Of a stretch of DNA of 64,000 bases, positions 62,945-64,000 are shown one piece after another. The stretch is from Lepidostoma basale. Lineage: Eukaryota > Arthropoda > Insecta > Trichoptera > Lepidostomatidae. A model generated the notes under the pieces. The model made no database searches and was not told the DNA's origin. It worked only from the letters and a program-made list of their open reading frames with translations. Position 1 is the stretch's first letter, and each line of letters begins with the position of its first letter. The stretch is from positions 310,001-374,000 of the forward strand of contig JAHDVF020001555.1 in NCBI GenBank assembly GCA_022606425.2. Direction: 5' to 3'. The position numbers were made by a program, and so were the translations under genes.

Positions 62945-63311
62945 CAAAATCAAATCAAATCAAATCAGTTTATTTCATCAATAGATATTACAAAACTAGT
63001 TTTTAAGAACGTGTAAAATAATACATTGTGTATAGTATACTACCAGAAACGCATGAGAGATGGTTTGACATTTGGAAGACAGGACACTTTCCAGAATTAA
63101 GAGTATTTGCCTTCTGAACGTACTTTCACTAATATGAAAGACGTCGATCACCGAGGAGACCGCATTCAGCAGATAAATTGCTCTTCCCACCGGTGTCACC
63201 AGAGATAGATTGGTTCTGACGGCCGGTAAGTAAAACAATCTATGCTGTCTGAACGCCTTCTAGCACGGCTGAGTTCTCGAAATATCCCCTGACTAATCTA
63301 AAGAAATTGGT
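62945..63311 (-). mobile_element. LINE-J 3' end
   Basis: Tail complement (AATCA)n at 62946-62965. Minus frame FYLPAVRTNLSLVTPVGRAI, LLNAVSSVIDVFHISESTF. A deletion removes the DRYVRQ segment. Confidence 0.8.
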
Positions 63312-63494
63312 AATGAGATAAACTTAGTTTATTGCAACACCGATGATGCCAACACCGGTTGGCGAAATAGCTGTCGCGACACTTGCAGTGAATAAAAATA
63401 AATTGTGATGTTATAACAGCGTTACAAATTTTAACAGTAATAATGTTAAAGTATCATAGTGTTTCGGCCAAAAAATGGACTGTGTAATTTAACT
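63312..63494. repeat. Group Q half plus 'gtttcggcc' motif repeat
   Basis: 'ccgatgatgccaacaccggt', 'aaatagctgtcgcgac', and then the motif also present near 3260, 13165 and 15880. Confidence 0.6.
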
Positions 63495-63965
63495 AACAAA
63501 ATAACTAACTAACCATCACGCCGTCTCCCCGAAGGGGTGGTAGAAAGAATGGATTGCCTAACTTTTCTTTCCTGACATACTTCTCTCGCTTCCTCAACAT
63601 TCATACATCGTGTCATGCACGCGCGTCGATTCAATATTTGATTTATTTGATCGTGCCACGTTTTCCTCGGTCTTCCTCTATTTCCGGTTCCATTTACTTC
63701 GTTAACATATAATTTTTTTACCGTTCTTTCTTCATTCATTATTTCCATATGTCCAAACCATCTTAATGATCCTTTCATTATTTTGTTCATAACACTATCA
63801 TTCGCACCGCATTCACTTCTTATATTTTCATTCGACACTCTATCATACACAGAGTATCCACACATTCGTCTAAGAGATCTCATTCCTACTGCATTTATTC
63901 TACTTTCATCCTTCTTTTGCCAGTTCCATGCCGCGCTTCCGTGCATAAGGGTCGGTAGAATTGTA
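63495..63965 (-). mobile_element. LINE-A 3' half (TTC sub-type), reaching the window end
   Basis: Tail complement and hairpin complement 'ccccgaagggg'. Minus frame of 145 codons from MHGSAAWNWQKKDESRINAV to the end, with a small deletion in the RSQRNRRA segment and loss of the normal terminus by frameshift. Confidence 0.85.
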
Positions 63966-64000
63966 GTGTAATTTAACGATAATGAAAATACATGAAATTA

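Overview
This is a window of an AT-rich, repeat-packed animal nuclear genome, almost certainly an insect. The order cannot be fixed from sequence alone; Lepidoptera is only a guess. There are no operons or bacterial signals. The one host gene I can defend is the homeobox gene extra-extra (exex, the MNX1/HB9 orthologue), on the + strand. One exon at 31972-32129 carries homeodomain residues 1-44. The last coding exon at 39298-39888 carries residues 45-60 and the C-terminus. They are joined in phase 0 across a 7.2 kb intron. The N-terminal exon(s) were not found and probably lie upstream of the window.

Nearly everything else is transposable-element debris in nested layers. The dominant family, called LINE-A here, is a 5'-truncated RTE-like non-LTR retrotransposon. 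More than 40 fragments lie on both strands, ending in (GTTA)n, (GTTT)n or (GTT)n. Its ORF ends in a conserved Y-P-[F/S/C]-G-E-T-A, whose codons form a C(UNCG)G-type hairpin just before the tail. A short element (SINE-T, three copies) shares only that tail. Other LINE groups are labelled C to O by their C-terminal domains; many have (GAA)n tails. LINE-J is Jockey/CR1-like with (TGATT)n or (TGAAA)n tails. Other repeats include a tRNA-derived SINE with A and B boxes, Repeat B (a short retroposon with a fixed 3' end and a 13-bp target duplication), and Repeat P (a fold-back palindromic element).

DNA transposons with readable ends are a mariner (6140-6621), a PIF/Harbinger (10110-10848), a pogo/Tigger-like element (42250-43126), a hAT-like element (57793-58307), a TTAA-flanked piggyBac-like element (37172-37965) and a 1.5-kb long-TIR element (36686-38210).

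Layout: 1-31.9 kb is flanking or upstream-intron sequence dense in LINE copies. The exex exons and their TE-filled intron span 32-40 kb. From 40 to 64 kb there are more repeats, including a 20-unit, 61-bp satellite with higher-order structure (53404-54616). Between repeats are short GC-richer, apparently single-copy islands that could be conserved regulatory DNA of the homeobox locus. That last point is inference. LINE, SINE and Repeat letters are labels used only in this annotation; clade names are from motif recognition, not from a search.
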